The notes: generated from the sequence alone by a model not told the origin. 54,930 bases of DNA from Rostrohypoxylon terebratum (GCA_022497145.1 MU386001.1:1-54930); one strand, 5' to 3'. Counted from the stretch's first letter, positions 18,777 to 30,556 are shown. Program-made: numbers and translations.

Positions 18777-20764
18777 ATGTTCAAAATGGGTAACATGAAT
18801 AGCAGTTTTGGAGTTGAGATCGAATTCGTAGTAGCCACCCTGGATGGGAGAGAGCCAAGAGCAAAACCTCATATGTTCCGCAATTCACCAGGAAACCCGA
18901 TAGTATATGAGATGTCAGAGGCCCATTTGCCCAATAGGTCTCCGGAACAGACCGCCCAAAGAGCTATCAGGGTTTGCATTGAAAAGGCATTGGTAGGTCA
19001 CAGAGGCGATCGCGTTATTACTTCTCAAAATGAGATATTGGCCGATGTGAACTCATTGCATCTTAGCAAATACGGCTTAAGCTGGGGTGTAGGACGGGAT
19101 GTAAGTGTAGCTATGGATCCAACCCTTGTCCGAGAGGATAAATCCTTCAAACATTACACTTTTATCAACGTCGAAATAACTTCGCCCGCTCTCCTCGCCA
19201 CGGAGAAGCCTTACAACGAAGTCCGTCGCGCTGTGACTGCACTACACCATAAGTTCTGGATACTTGCTCCGCCAACCGCCGGTCTCCACGTCCATTATGG
19301 GAGGGGTAAGGATTGGATACCTTTGCCTCACTTGCGCAAAATTGCAGCTCTTCTATTTGCGGCTGATCCGGTATTAGCACAGATGCACCCCTCTCACCGA
19401 CGCGAAGAGAGCAAAGGTTGGTGCTTGAGCAATCGTCTCTATAGTAACTTAGCACACGGAATTACTGTAGAAACAGCTTTGGAATATATCGCTCAGTCTA
19501 ACCTACCTCCTCTAGTAACAGAAGAGGCACCCGAAGAAATACCAGAATCTTCGCGCTCAAATCTCGGAGATCTTGAAGGCCAGGACAGACGTGTTCACGA
19601 AAGAGGAAATGACTTCATATCGATTTTCGAACGGGGAGCGATTAAAGGCTACACGTTTTCACCTGATGACTTCAATTCTAGTTATTGGTACGATATGCAG
19701 TATAAAGAGACTGTCCCAGGGACACAACGTGTTACGATCCGAAAATACGATCATCGGAAGAAATAATAATCCGAAAATCAGGTGACTGAAACGATGAATC
19801 AGAATGAGGGACACCCCGATTCAGTATTTCAGGAAACGATGAATCGACGAACTCACGATTAGTTCTCGTCGATTCATCCGGTCGCCAGGGAAGGAGAATT
19901 AGGATATAAAGAATGGAAATTTCCTACTGTATCTAGTTTTTAGTTCTTCAGCTTTCAATCTAAGTATTCAGACCGTACTTGAATATAGAGTCCCATAAAA
20001 TCTCTTTTACGAACAGAATCGTCAACCCTACAGTATTGTTACCTTAAAACCAAGTACCCCAGGGTACGTATCCGCTCTACGAAGTCAGTTAGACAGAAGT
20101 AGTAGACGGGTTCGTAACACAACGAGGAGAGCCTTTAAATCTCTTATTCGGGGCACGAGAACTACTTGGTGCCCCGACTGCCCCCGTAGTCGCGATATTG
20201 ATGAAAAATCCATTTGGCGACCGGCTAGCATACAACTTCAACGCCTATCAACATCGTTTTTATCGAAGAGTGCTAATGATAGAAAACCGCCCGGATCCTG
20301 AGAGGCAACCCAAGCGCACTATCGAATTTCGACAAGCTGCTGGCACGGTTGACCCAGAAGAAATCGTAGCGCACGCCAAGATCGTTGTTCGACTATGCGA
20401 ATATGCGAGTGTGACTACTACAGAAGAGCTCTGGAAAACGATAGGAGACCTTGCGGTAGGTGAGGCGCATAATGATTGGTACGATGTATTCGATTTCCTC
20501 GTTGACCTTAACCTAGAAGCCGAGGCGAGGGTTATCGAAAGACACATGGCCAAGGAACGAGGAATTGAGATTCTCGATCAAGAGCGCGGGCTAGCGAGAT
20601 ATCCTAAGAAAGCATCTGACTCTGGTTCGTTATTGTCTGCAGTAGGCAAATTGTTCTCCAGAGGGTCATCAGATCGCTCTTCCCTTCGGTCACCATCACC
20701 GATAAGTCAAGGGAGTCCTCGGGGGAGCCCACAACGTTGGAGTCCGGGAAATAGTGAGGATTAA
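18777..20764 (+). pseudogene. Amidoligase-family gene disrupted by a solo LTR
   Basis: Two halves of one reading frame, 18777-19729 and 20125-20764, separated by an LTR. With the insert and one target-site copy discounted, the total is 1593 nt, exactly 531 codons, and the frame runs through without a stop. The N-terminal half begins with the amidoligase signature FGVEIEFV (about residue 10-17) and carries TAGLHVHYGRGKDW and ALLFAADPVLAQMHPSHR. The C-terminal half has FNAYQHRFYRR and KRTIEFRQAAGTVDPEEIV, both typical of fungal amidoligase proteins (ATP-grasp/COOH-NH2 ligase relatives). The Ser/Pro-rich tail is low complexity. As it stands, translation would end in the LTR after RKYDHRKK. Function in fungi is unknown. 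Confidence 0.88.
19730..20119 (-). mobile_element. Solo LTR (390 bp) inside the amidoligase gene
   Basis: It begins TGTTACGATCC and ends GGTTCGTAACA, giving TG...CA termini with short inverted ends. It is flanked on both sides by CAACG (19725-19729 and 20120-20124), a perfect 5-bp target duplication. Read on the minus strand, its first half aligns with the LTR at 20839 (TGTKACGAACC start, GGTTTTAAGGTAACA block), so it is a diverged member of the same family. No internal retrotransposon sequence remains. Confidence 0.92.
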
Positions 20765-20838
20765 AATGAAGGTGAGGACTCTGATCGGCAATGGTATGAA
20801 CTAGGTTGCGGAGGCTCAGTATTGTCGGACTAATGAGG

Positions 20839-21169
20839 TGTGACGAACCTATACTTAGGCTTAGTAAGTATAGCTTCATAAGGGGGTCTTGATTTTAAGG
20901 TAACAGTAATTGTAGAGGTCAAGTATAATCAATCAAGTATGTTCGTCAGAGAGGCTTGGAGTCCTCTCCCTACTCGTAGTGAATAGACTTAGATTGATAA
21001 CTAAAGAACTAAAGTGAGTGACTAGATACATGGAAAATGCTGTGATTATATAGATATCCTTCCTCCCTGTCTTGTTGTGAAGGTAGCTGTAGTAGCCAGC
21101 TATCCGAGGTTTACCCATTTTGGTGTTGCGTTTTAAGTGGGTATACCTCCTTGTTGTCGGATCGTAACA
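20839..21169 (+). mobile_element. Solo LTR (331 bp)
   Basis: It runs from TGTGACGAACC to CGGATCGTAACA. The flanking pentamers are TGAGG (20834-20838) and CGAGG (21170-21174), a target duplication with one difference. It lies 74 bp downstream of the amidoligase stop. It is the same family as the LTRs at 1-92 and 19730-20119. No gag/pol sequence is nearby. Confidence 0.85.
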
Positions 21170-21174
21170 CGAGG

Positions 21175-22423
21175 CATGTATGCGGGTTTTCATTAATTCA
21201 TTTCTTAATTCATTAATTAGGTAAGTGTCACAAGCTGGATTTTCAAGAAAATTGTGTAAAAGTAGGGAAACACTTGAATTTTTAGTTATGTGTGGAAACG
21301 CGTTTATATAAGCGCTTCGAGCTTAATAAGAGAGAGCTCCACGGCTCCGCGACAGTAAGTTTTTACTCAAACTTGGATGAAAATTATATACCTAAACCCA
21401 AGTATGTTTTTTAAGATAGGTAGCCACTCATGGAATCAAAAAAACACCTATCAACTATCACAAACATACCATGATGTGACTCAAACCCTCATGACCTAGG
21501 TTAATCAGATAAAGATACAGTGATAATACTATCGGAAATGTTAAATCAGGCTATATTTCCCAGGCTATTTTCAAGGAAGATACCTAGCTATTTTTGCATT
21601 GAGAATAGCAGCTTAAATATCGTGGGAAAGGCAATGAGGAGTTTTGATCACTAATCACAGGGGCCCAAGGGAAAAATGAAGCAGTGAAGCAGTGAAGCAC
21701 GCATATGAGTTACACTGAGCAGTTCGAGCTTCCACGATGCTCTTCGGCTTCGGATTTTTTTTACGATCACGTAGCCCCTCAATTGTGTGAGAAAGTCTTC
21801 GAGATTTGGTATATACTGATTACTTCAGCTCTCGCCTTCCGCCCGCAAAGTCCGTACAGACCCGCTTTATCTCGGACCGTTCCGTTCTGTCGGTTCGGGT
21901 TTTAGGACCTCTTGGATTGGACTATCATCGCTTCGGACCGGGGTATTTTTAATGTCATTTGCTCATGACGAGCTGTGATTGGATCTAGCGGAACAACGCA
22001 CCCGATACCGAATGATCATCCAATTCATTTCGCGAACAACTTCCTAGGGATTCATTTACAACCATAAATATCTCCGATTATAGAAGTTTACATGCCAAGT
22101 CCTATTAACCCATGCAATGTTGTGTATTGCCTACTAGGTAGGTAGTAAAACTTGCGAACAAAAGTACCCTGTTGAAAACCATGTTCAAGCGAAGCCAGGT
22201 AAGATGGCGAGAGGGTCCATGATTCTAGGCAGCTGTCAGGTCTGATTCGTTTGCCCACACAGCTGCCTTCAACATCGCCACGGGATCTACCAGGAATCAC
22301 AATTCCGAACAAATACATAAACATATATCGATCCCGCTTCATTCCATCATCAAAATCTTCCAAAACACCACATCGCATCGATATCTCTCAACTTTGGCAA
22401 ATACAGATTCAATCGATTTCAAC
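21175..22423. other. Intergenic region
   Basis: About 1.2 kb between the LTR and the next gene. It contains a short tandem GAAGCAGT repeat near 21678-21698 and a stretch of clustered CGGACC/TTCCG motifs at 21840-21945. No gene recognised. Confidence 0.45.
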
Positions 22424-23239
22424 ATGGTCTACCTCTGGGAAAGCCTCCAAGGCCCTCCTAAGCTCAACGCCTACCTCCTCATAGATATCTCCGACGACGA
22501 GCTCAAGTCATTCAAGCAGAAATTCGAGTTCGGCACCATGGCGCCATTCAGCACGATGCTCGAGCTCGTGATTAAGAAAGCGCCCGAGGACTACCTCAAC
22601 AAACTGCACAGGTACATCCGCATCAAGGAGACGGAAGCCGGTCGCGAAGACCCCTTTGTCCTCATCGACGAGCAGCTCAAGCTCAAAGGCGCCGTGTGGT
22701 ACGTCGACAACTTCGCCAGAGAGGACGAAGTCGAGGATGGTGTTGCAGAGTCGACCGAGGTGTTGTGGAAGATCCTCACGAAGACTGAGACTCTTCCAAT
22801 TGCCCACGTCAACTACGACATCGCGAATATGAGCATTGAAGAGGACCTCGGGAACCTCGGAGTCGACTACCCAGTCCCAGTCGACTTCGAGCAGTCCGAG
22901 GTCGCCGGCGCTACTGAACATTATCTGGATATTGGGGAGTTCCGTTACGACCAGACTGCCTACCTCACGGCGTACCCGGGAGAGTACGAGATCAGCACGG
23001 ATCCGGAACACCGCAAGTGTATGGCGCCCATGCCGGATAGAGTGGCTCGGCTGAAGGAGGACGTAGCCAAAGCAGCGGGGATCAGGGATCTTTCTTGGAC
23101 CTTCGTTAGCGATGCGGAGCCGAGGAAGCAGAAAGACGGCACTGTAAAGGAGTTTCCCGAGGGATGCGTCAGTTTGCAGCATAAATACGACCCGGAGTTC
23201 CCTTGGCCGCCATACAAATGGCCGGAGGACTCGCTATGA
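22424..23239 (+). CDS. Conserved hypothetical protein, possibly DUF6924
   Basis: Single exon, 271 aa, from the ATG at 22424 (MVYLWESL); the open frame upstream has no ATG. Soluble and acidic. The stretch FVLIDEQ...GAVWYVDNFAR followed by PIAHVNYDIANMSIEEDLGNLG resembles the C-terminal half of DUF6924 proteins, which carry an NNLSLANMDFEDF-like motif. This is a weak by-eye match. GC-rich third positions and clean flanks support a real gene. No transmembrane or signal segment. Role unknown. Confidence 0.7.
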   Translation: MVYLWESLQGPPKLNAYLLIDISDDELKSFKQKFEFGTMAPFSTMLELVIKKAPEDYLNKLHRYIRIKETEAGREDPFVLIDEQLKLKGAVWYVDNFAREDEVEDGVAESTEVLWKILTKTETLPIAHVNYDIANMSIEEDLGNLGVDYPVPVDFEQSEVAGATEHYLDIGEFRYDQTAYLTAYPGEYEISTDPEHRKCMAPMPDRVARLKEDVAKAAGIRDLSWTFVSDAEPRKQKDGTVKEFPEGCVSLQHKYDPEFPWPPYKWPEDSL

Positions 23240-23613
23240 TGGATCCGGTATCAACTTAGCTTCAATCCAGTATGTAATAGGGATGATGAGTCGAAGTTGC
23301 AATTAGCAATCCATATATCGATCGAGTCGAGGTCACACAAGTTAGGAGAATAAGGAGAATCGAATTGATGCAGAAATATCAAGTGCGTATTAATTATGCC
23401 TCGTCGTGTCTCGTAAGATAGGAAACTTGAGGAATGGTCAAGACACCTCTTCTAGCTTAAGAGCCTGTCTAACAAACGTCTATGTAAATGCAATCGATCG
23501 CAATGCTGTGCCTGTAATGCATCCATACCTAAGTACCCAGGAACTCCTAAAAACCGACCTTCACGACAATCATCTCGTCGTTTAGTAATGTTCTTCTGCT
23601 TCTGATTTCCATC
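23240..23613. other. Convergent intergenic spacer
   Basis: 374 bp between two converging genes; expected to hold both 3' UTRs. Nothing else seen. Confidence 0.5.
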
Positions 23614-24240
23614 TTATACCACCTCCTTGCCTCGGATGGGGTTGAGTTTCACGCTGAAGTTGCTGACAGCTGGGCCAGCGTACTGCTCCACCTTGGCGTT
23701 AAACCTATCCTCGACCTTGTTCTGGTAGTGATCGATCTTATTATTGACCTTGCGTCCGACGAAAGTGCGGAAGCAGCCATACAAGCCCGTGCACAACCAC
23801 AACAGCGCATTTACGAGATCGATCCAGACGGCACACTTCATGAGCGCGACGCTCGTGCCTTCGTGGTCGCCACCGTGGCGCTTGAGGAAGATGGCAGCGA
23901 AGGTGCCGAATAGCGCGATCCATAGCACAAATAGGATCAGGTCCCAGGCGAATAGGCGATGAGGTTGCATGCGGTTGAATGGGTTCGGGATCGCGTATAC
24001 GAGGCAGGTAAAGCAAGAGACTCCGGCGACGAAGAGTGCGTACACCCACCCCGCGGCTTGCGGGTTACCAGCTCGGCGGTCCACGTCTACGCGATGTCCG
24101 TACAAGCCGACAACGATCATGGCGAGGATGAACTGGACGCCGCGGGCGGCCCAGCGAGCCCAGGTCTCGTAGATGTAGATCTGTTTGGTGGCGGCACCCT
24201 TGCCGACTTTGCTGGCGAGAGATTTGATTGCAAAAGGCAT
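23614..24240 (-). CDS. MARVEL-domain four-TM membrane protein
   Basis: Single exon, 208 aa. Four hydrophobic helices: about 31-48 (GVQFILAMIVVGLYG), 64-84 (GWVYALFVAGVSCFTCLVYAI), 96-117 (LFAWDLILFVLWIALFGTFAAIF) and 132-155 (KCAVWIDLVNALLWLCTGLYGC). Short loops and a cytosolic charged tail (DHYQNKVEDRFNAKVEQY) complete the pattern. Four-helix proteins of this size with an R-x2-Q start in helix 1 and D-x2-N in helix 4 are the fungal MARVEL type, associated with membrane apposition and eisosome-like domains. Function here is inferred only from the fold. Confidence 0.8.
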   Translation of the reverse strand: MPFAIKSLASKVGKGAATKQIYIYETWARWAARGVQFILAMIVVGLYGHRVDVDRRAGNPQAAGWVYALFVAGVSCFTCLVYAIPNPFNRMQPHRLFAWDLILFVLWIALFGTFAAIFLKRHGGDHEGTSVALMKCAVWIDLVNALLWLCTGLYGCFRTFVGRKVNNKIDHYQNKVEDRFNAKVEQYAGPAVSNFSVKLNPIRGKEVV

Positions 24241-25315
24241 TTTGGTGGTGATTCTCCTCCTGTAATGTTAATGATTGTGGGTCTAAATGAATGTGGGTGT
24301 AGAAATGAGGGTGTGTTCGATTAATGAGATCGTTGTTGAAGAGGTTGAAAATATAAGATTCTAGGTATCTGAATTCTAGAAATAGGAACTTAACTGGTAA
24401 AATGGAGGGAAATAGTTTTTACCAAATCTATTAATTATTGAAAGAATGCAATGTGAATCGAAGACATCCAGCGTCCTACGCTTGTACCAATGATGCAGAA
24501 GGAAATAGGAAATATGGGAAATATGTGCTATGTGTACAAGAAAGAGTCACGGCATCTAAGGGAAATCAGTGTCATATTTAAATCAGAATACAATGGAAAC
24601 TTAGCCATCTTTCCGTCTGTGAATCAATGACAGACAAGCGCCCAACGTGTGGAAACCCATACGACGATGAATTGACAAAGGTGAATGACATACCTTTGAA
24701 GTATCATGTCGCTTGTACGTCCGAAACAAAGGGTTCTAATTCTGGATTTCCTAATTGAAGCACCATGGCCAATCAAATGTCAGGTCGATGGTGGACCGTG
24801 CTTTGGCTTTTGTCGCGACAACAGCGTTTGCAAGGGCATCGACTGGCCAGTGACCACTATTTCGCAGCGCATGAGACGTCGGCGCTTAACGACCCATTTT
24901 AAACCATGTATGCTTTCCTGGCAGCGCTAATACGCGCGAAAATCTGTTGCAATCATATTTCCTAATATCCAGACATGCTATAGAATATTAAGGATCTTCA
25001 TCTGGTTGAAACGATCTGCTGAAGCTGCTTCGTATTACGGCAGATAGCGAAAACTGTGATGACTGACTATCCTCGCTTGATGTGAGCCAGCCAGCCAGCC
25101 AGCCAATGTCATTGTTGTCAATATTATGCTGTATCTGCACTCTCCATTAGCAACAATCAGCAGCAACGTTATACAGATCCACGTTATATAGACTCGTGAT
25201 CGAATCAATCGCAGATCATCGTACATAATGTGTATGTAAAATCAATGATGGGATTAGTCGAAGAGAAATGCAGTGTAAATTGTCTCTGCAAAAGGTTCAA
25301 CCAGCCAAAAAAAAA
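24241..25315. other. Intergenic region with CCAG microsatellite
   Basis: Contains the MARVEL promoter and a short tetranucleotide repeat of about five GCCA units at 25085-25105. No gene recognised. Confidence 0.45.
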
Positions 25316-25395
25316 AAAAGACAAGCACTGGACTCGAATGCTAAACCTTAGCTGCTAGACCTTAGCCTAGATCACTGCCACGCCCAGTCATGCGG
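25316..25395 (-). repeat. Possible tRNA-like Pol III relic
   Basis: On the minus strand this reads GTGGCAGTGATCTAGG (A-box-like), then about 40 bases on GCATTCGAGTCC (close to the B-box GGTTCGANTCC), and shortly after a 13-T run formed by the A tract at 25307-25319. The arms do not fold into a cloverleaf, so it is not a functional tRNA. It may be a tRNA-derived SINE fragment or chance similarity. Confidence 0.3.
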
Positions 25396-26387
25396 GAATC
25401 GGATTCCCCTAACACGCTGAACGCACACAGCGAGCTGCCCAGTGCTCGGAAGATTTAGTGTGAACTTTGTTATATGAATGAATGCCAACTATGCGAGAAC
25501 GAAGTCGCGATTGCCTAGATTGATTCGGAATAACTCCAAACCTTAAAATTCCCGCTTACCTAAGGTTACAGCCAAAGTTGGCTTCAAGAAATTGTCAGTT
25601 GTCCGTTGGAAGGTGCGAAGGACCTGGGGACCTGGTGACATTTTCTAGTGGAGCTTCAAGTGTACCTCGGCACATGTAAATCCCGGCATCGTCAAATTCC
25701 GCCTCCTTTAATTGGCTAATACATAATTCGTATGGTGACATCATCATGCACTCCACATGTTTTCAGCACCGAGTTCAAGGATCTGAATCACATGCCAACA
25801 AGAAAAAATAATACGATCATGATCATCAGTACTACTGTACTAGGTAGTGACGGAGGGAAACCGAAACGTTCCAAGTCAAGTTTTCTTCCCCACGAAAACC
25901 CCGGACATTCTATTAGTGCCTTCTATTCAGTCTATTCAGCCTAGGCTGACCCGGGGATGTAGCCCCAGATATAGTAATACAGCGGGCTCTCATTGCCAAT
26001 AGCGATGCGTTGAGTGGCTTAGGAAGCTAATTAGCGTCCCCGTAGCCAGTTATCTCAGTGGCTGTTTGCGGCATGGGATTCTAAAATGGGGGGACCCTTC
26101 CCTAAATTCCCAGAATCACATGTCGGGATTACAAGCTCCTACGGGATTACGTTGTCGATAGGCTCGGCAAGAAGCTGCAATGGCCGAGCTTTTAAAGCTT
26201 TGGAATGGCACCGCACCAACTTTAACCTGGAAGTCTTCAAGCTTTTGACGTTTTCCTTTTCTTTATCTCAATTTCTTACACACTGCGTGCATTATACTAG
26301 GTAACCCATACCACGACGCTTGTATAATTACAATTAGAAATTTCTGTACAAATCAATCAATCAACCAATCACAATCATTCTTTTACC
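25396..26387. other. Intergenic, promoter of the cyt b5/ACAD gene
   Basis: About 1 kb with no coding signal recognised. A CAATCAATCAATCAACCAATCAC tract directly precedes the start codon, in the leader. Confidence 0.45.
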
Positions 26388-28344
26388 ATGTCTGGGACCT
26401 TCTCCAAGAGCGACGTCGCGTCGCATAACAAGGGCGATTCGCTGTGGATCATTGTTGATGACGATGTCTACGATCTGACAAAGTTCCAAGATGAACATCC
26501 TGGTATGTCGCCATCCAACCCATTCACCCATTCAATCCCGCGTCGCACCTGCGCAATTTAACTTTCGGGGCGCTGAAAAGCCATGCGCAATACACGTGTC
26601 TCGATGAAATAACCCTAAAAGATCGGATTATTAATTAACGGAATTCTCAATCGCAGGTGGAAAGAAGATCTTAACTCGAGTTGCCGGAAAGGATGCGTCC
26701 AAGCAATTCTGGAAATACCACAACGATGGTATCCTTAAGAAATACAAGGCCTCTCTCCAAATCGGTTCATTAGATACCAAGCCCAAGGCCGAACCAGCGC
26801 CAGCACCAGAGCCAGCCCCGGCCCCAGCAGTGGCTGCGCCGGCAAAGGAGATTCAAAAAGCCGTGGTTCCCGCAACTGTACAAGAAGAAGCCGAGGCGCT
26901 AGAACCTTATGGTGATCTGATTCCATTCGCAGACCCCAGCTGGTACCAGGGTGTATGTATTCCCAAACCTTTATTGATTACTTAGTCTTACACTGCATGA
27001 TTGTTACCATGCTTATCGCCAATTGCCTCGGCTAATCTTTCGAGTTTAGTTCCACTCTCCATACGTCAACGAATCCCACGCCGCCCTCCGAAATGAAGTC
27101 CGGGAGTGGGTTGAGAGCGCAATCGAGCCCAACGTCACGGAATGGGACGAGAAGAAAGAAGTACCGCGCGAAATATTCCTTGAGGCCGGTCGCCGTGGCT
27201 ACCTTGCCGGTTTGCTAGGTGTGCACTACCCAGTAGAATATACTAAGAACACGGTGAAGGCGGTTCCGCCTGAGAAATGGGATCTTTTCCACGAACTGAC
27301 GATTACCGATGAGTTGTCACGTGTCGGATCCGGCGGTTTTGTCTGGAATATGATCGGTGGTTTCGGTATTGGTTGCCCACCACTCGTGAAGTTCGGAAAG
27401 AAAGCTTTGAAGGACCGAATCCTACCAGGCATCTTGTCCGGAGAGAAACGAATCTGCTTGGCGATTACCGAACCCGATGCTGGAAGTGATGTCGCGAACC
27501 TAACATGCGAGGCTAAGCTAAGCGAAGATGGCAAGCACTATATCGTCAACGGTGAGAAGAAATGGATCACGAACGGTATCTGGTGTGATTACTTCACTAC
27601 TGCTGTGCGAACTGGTGGCGAGGGCATGAACGGCGTTTCCCTACTCCTCATTGAGCGCGACTTTGGTGGTGTGAGTACAAGAAGGATGGACTGCCAAGGT
27701 GTGTGGTCATCCGGTACCACGTACATCACCTTCGAAGACGTGAAGGTACCCGTCGAGAATCTCCTGGGTAAGGAGAACCAGGGCTTTAAGGGTAAGTTAC
27801 CACATTCGATCACTATCAGTACGCAATTGAAGTTGCTAACTTTATCGTAGTCATCATGACCAACTTCAACCACGAACGCATTGGTATTATTATCCAGTGC
27901 TTGCGGTTCTCGCGCGTGTGCTACGAGGAATCGGTCAAGTACGCGAACAAGCGACGCACGTTCGGCAAGAAGTTGATCGAACACCCTGTAATTCGCATGA
28001 AGCTGGCGCACATGGCACGACAGATCGAGGCTTCATACAGTTGGCTCGAGAACCTGATCTACCAGTGCCAGAAGATGGGCGAGACCGAGGCTATGCTTCG
28101 GCTTGGTGGACCTATCGCTGGTCTAAAGGCCCAGAGCACACTTACATTTGAGTTCTGCGCCCGTGAGGCCAGTCAGATCTTCGGTGGTCTTAGTTACTCG
28201 CGTGGTGGTCAAGGTGCCAAGGTCGAGCGTCTCTATCGTGATGTACGTGCTTATGCTATCCCCGGTGGTAGCGAGGAGATTATGCTCGACTTAAGCATGA
28301 GGCAGAGCATGAGGGTTGCTAAGATCACGGGCATGAAGCTGTAA
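26388..28344 (+). CDS. Cytochrome b5 / acyl-CoA dehydrogenase fusion
   Basis: Four exons, 26388-26502, 26657-26952, 27050-27791, 27851-28344, 548 aa. Residues 1-78 are a cytochrome b5 domain with both heme-binding His (HPGG, split by intron 1, and KYHND). A Pro/Ala-rich linker follows (PAPAPEPAPAPAVAAPA). From about residue 125 it is an acyl-CoA dehydrogenase: LAITEPDAGSDV (FAD/substrate loop), VNGEKKWITNG, NHERIGI, KRRTFGKKLIEHPVIRMKLAHM, and the C-terminal RDVRAYAIPGGSEEIM. At the position of the MCAD catalytic Glu (EGT) this protein has Gly-Gly-Ser, so the base must be elsewhere or the reaction altered. The fusion is a fungal ACAD type. No peroxisomal PTS1 (ends GMKL). Confidence 0.93.
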
Positions 28345-30556
28345 AAATAGTCAAACATGGAAATATGGAGATGATGGAGGAGAAAGGTACGCTATGTACA
28401 TAAGCAAGACGCTGTTTTGACCAGTGTACGTTTGGGCGCATTGAATTGGATATTCGGTCGGCGTGTTTAAGGGGTTTGCATCAAGACTCCGGACCTTAGA
28501 TTATTAGGTACCTTACATAGTATTCATAACCCAATTGATGGACTTCGGTAAATAATACCATTATTGTCATTGTTTACGGTGCATACTGTACTATGGATGG
28601 CAAATGGTGTTTACGTGACAATTACCTAAGCAGGTACCTAGTAGGCACATTGTCGGGTCCACAGTACTTCACCTGGCAGTTCTAAGCAGACTCGCAGAGA
28701 CGCTCTTTCCTTTTGGCTTACGACCCCACCGTGTCGATTACTAGCTTGGTCATTGTTCCAGTAATCTGTGCTGAACAGCGACCGCAATAAACTCGGTGAT
28801 AGTACCTTCCATGAGGAGGTAACATTCTCCACACTTTGGGCCCACAAATATGAAGAGCCTCTTTTGACTTCACGTCTACCCCTGACCCACTTTACCCCCC
28901 TTTAAAACTATGCATTCTACTGTGTAGGATGGCAACCCTTTTTTTCACTTCCTCGGGCACAAGACAACTTTTTCAAAATCACATATGGGTGACCATATAT
29001 ATGTTTAGGCCACCAGGTACAACTCGGTCGCATCATAATTGTCTAAATAGCAAATGATTTTTCTAGCAATTAATATTTAGGTTAGGTAGGTATCTAGATA
29101 CTCATATCACGAGAGAAAATCTATATTTAAATACATGGACTAAAACAATATCCAACGGAGGAAAATACTGGTAGGTTGAGATTAGGTTTCTATCTAACCC
29201 ATTGTCAAGTCCTTCGTTGTTCATGAATCTAGGCCAAAACTTGGTCTTTGATCGCGCGAGGAACTCTCGCAGCCTAGATTTCGCACGGGGACCTTTGTGG
29301 ACATAATTTTCACTACTATAAACATTGTACGGTATCAGAAGCACCTTTCCCAGATGCCAGAAATATTTGCCTAATCTATAGTAGCAATTAGTTTTGTTTA
29401 GTAAAATAAAAATATCATTTTTGTCATAACGAGTGATAGTGTAAGGAATGCTAGAAGACGATCGACAGTCATGACGGATGGTTTGCTTTGCTTGGTTTAG
29501 AACGATCTATGCACTGTTATGTGATGCTCAAAAATCTTTGTATTTAAAGGAGGTACTGGCTTCGTCTAGTTGCGACCGGGCAAGGTGCGGAACTTTTCAT
29601 TATGCATATTAGGCACCCGCCTTGACTATATATAAAGACGACGATATTTTAACGTTTCCTTCCCTGTTGAATGCACATAAGCCTGGATAAATGGGCACTT
29701 AGGAAATAGCGATGGTATAGTGGATTAGAGCCTTAGTCATCTAACGAGCCAGATCCCCCCATATGATTAGTCGACATCGAAGGTCCCGAACGGTAGGCAC
29801 TTGCCAATTGACCACCCGACCCACAACAACAGTACGTCGTTACCTTGGGAATGAAATCAGTAAACGGTTTTGACGTTCAAGAAAAGTGATATAATTCTTC
29901 GCTCCCTTCTTTTCCTAAACCTTTTCCTCTTCTAACTCAACAAACTTCCACCCAGTCGGAACGAGCAAGTTGTCTTCTGGCCTTCACAGCTTACTGCAAA
30001 ACACCTTTCTAATCAAATACATCAAGAAATAGAAGGTAGGTGTATTTACTCTCGTTGATTCATTCATCACACATTTCTTTTAATTATTCCCATCGTCCCT
30101 AGACTCTTCATCAAAGTCAACGTCGTCCATACACCCTATCTTCAGAAAAGTCCCTTCCATCATTCCCTTCATCCTTTCTCACTAGTTGCACAACACATCA
30201 TCACTTTAGACATTCAAACATTGGACAAGACCAGTTCCATACCCACCACTGCCCACCACCCATCCCTCCAGTGCCATCCAAGATCTTCTTAATTCCATAC
30301 TATACCTACTTAGGGTAGGTATTATACATCCAATCAAGGTACCTATCCTTACCATTCAACTCATTATGTAGCTCATATCGCTGCTTACTGAAGACTATCC
30401 CATCAATTCTTCACTATCCTGGGACAATGCTTACACGGGTATACTGACACCAAGCCTTTCTTTCACCAGTACTTGCTTCTATTTCCCGCTTCACCAACAT
30501 CGCCTACCAATCATCATAAACGTCCTCAGAATTCTTTCAGGACATCCTCCGCAGCA
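28345..30556. other. Long intergenic region
   Basis: 2.2 kb. It includes the 3' flank of the ACAD gene and, from about 29880, a pyrimidine-rich leader-like stretch ahead of the RRM gene (many CTTCC/CATC tracts), suggesting a long 5' UTR, possibly with an intron starting at GTAGGT near 30035. A tRNA-like A-box near 29716 lacks a B-box and is not called. Confidence 0.45.

Noticed and set aside
1..21169. Inverted 96-bp repeats at both ends of a 20.9-kb stretch, as if terminal repeats of a giant transposon
   Set aside because: One copy is a complete 331-bp TG...CA LTR with its own target duplication and the other is the matching LTR end with different flanks, so these are independent insertions of one LTR family.
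22508..23182. 224-aa antisense frame in the DUF6924-like gene
   Set aside because: Composition mirrors the strong codon bias of the sense gene; no family features.
29709..29770. tRNA-like sequence with a good A-box (TGGTATAGTGG)
   Set aside because: No B-box, no foldable T-arm or acceptor stem; a tRNA gene cannot be supported.
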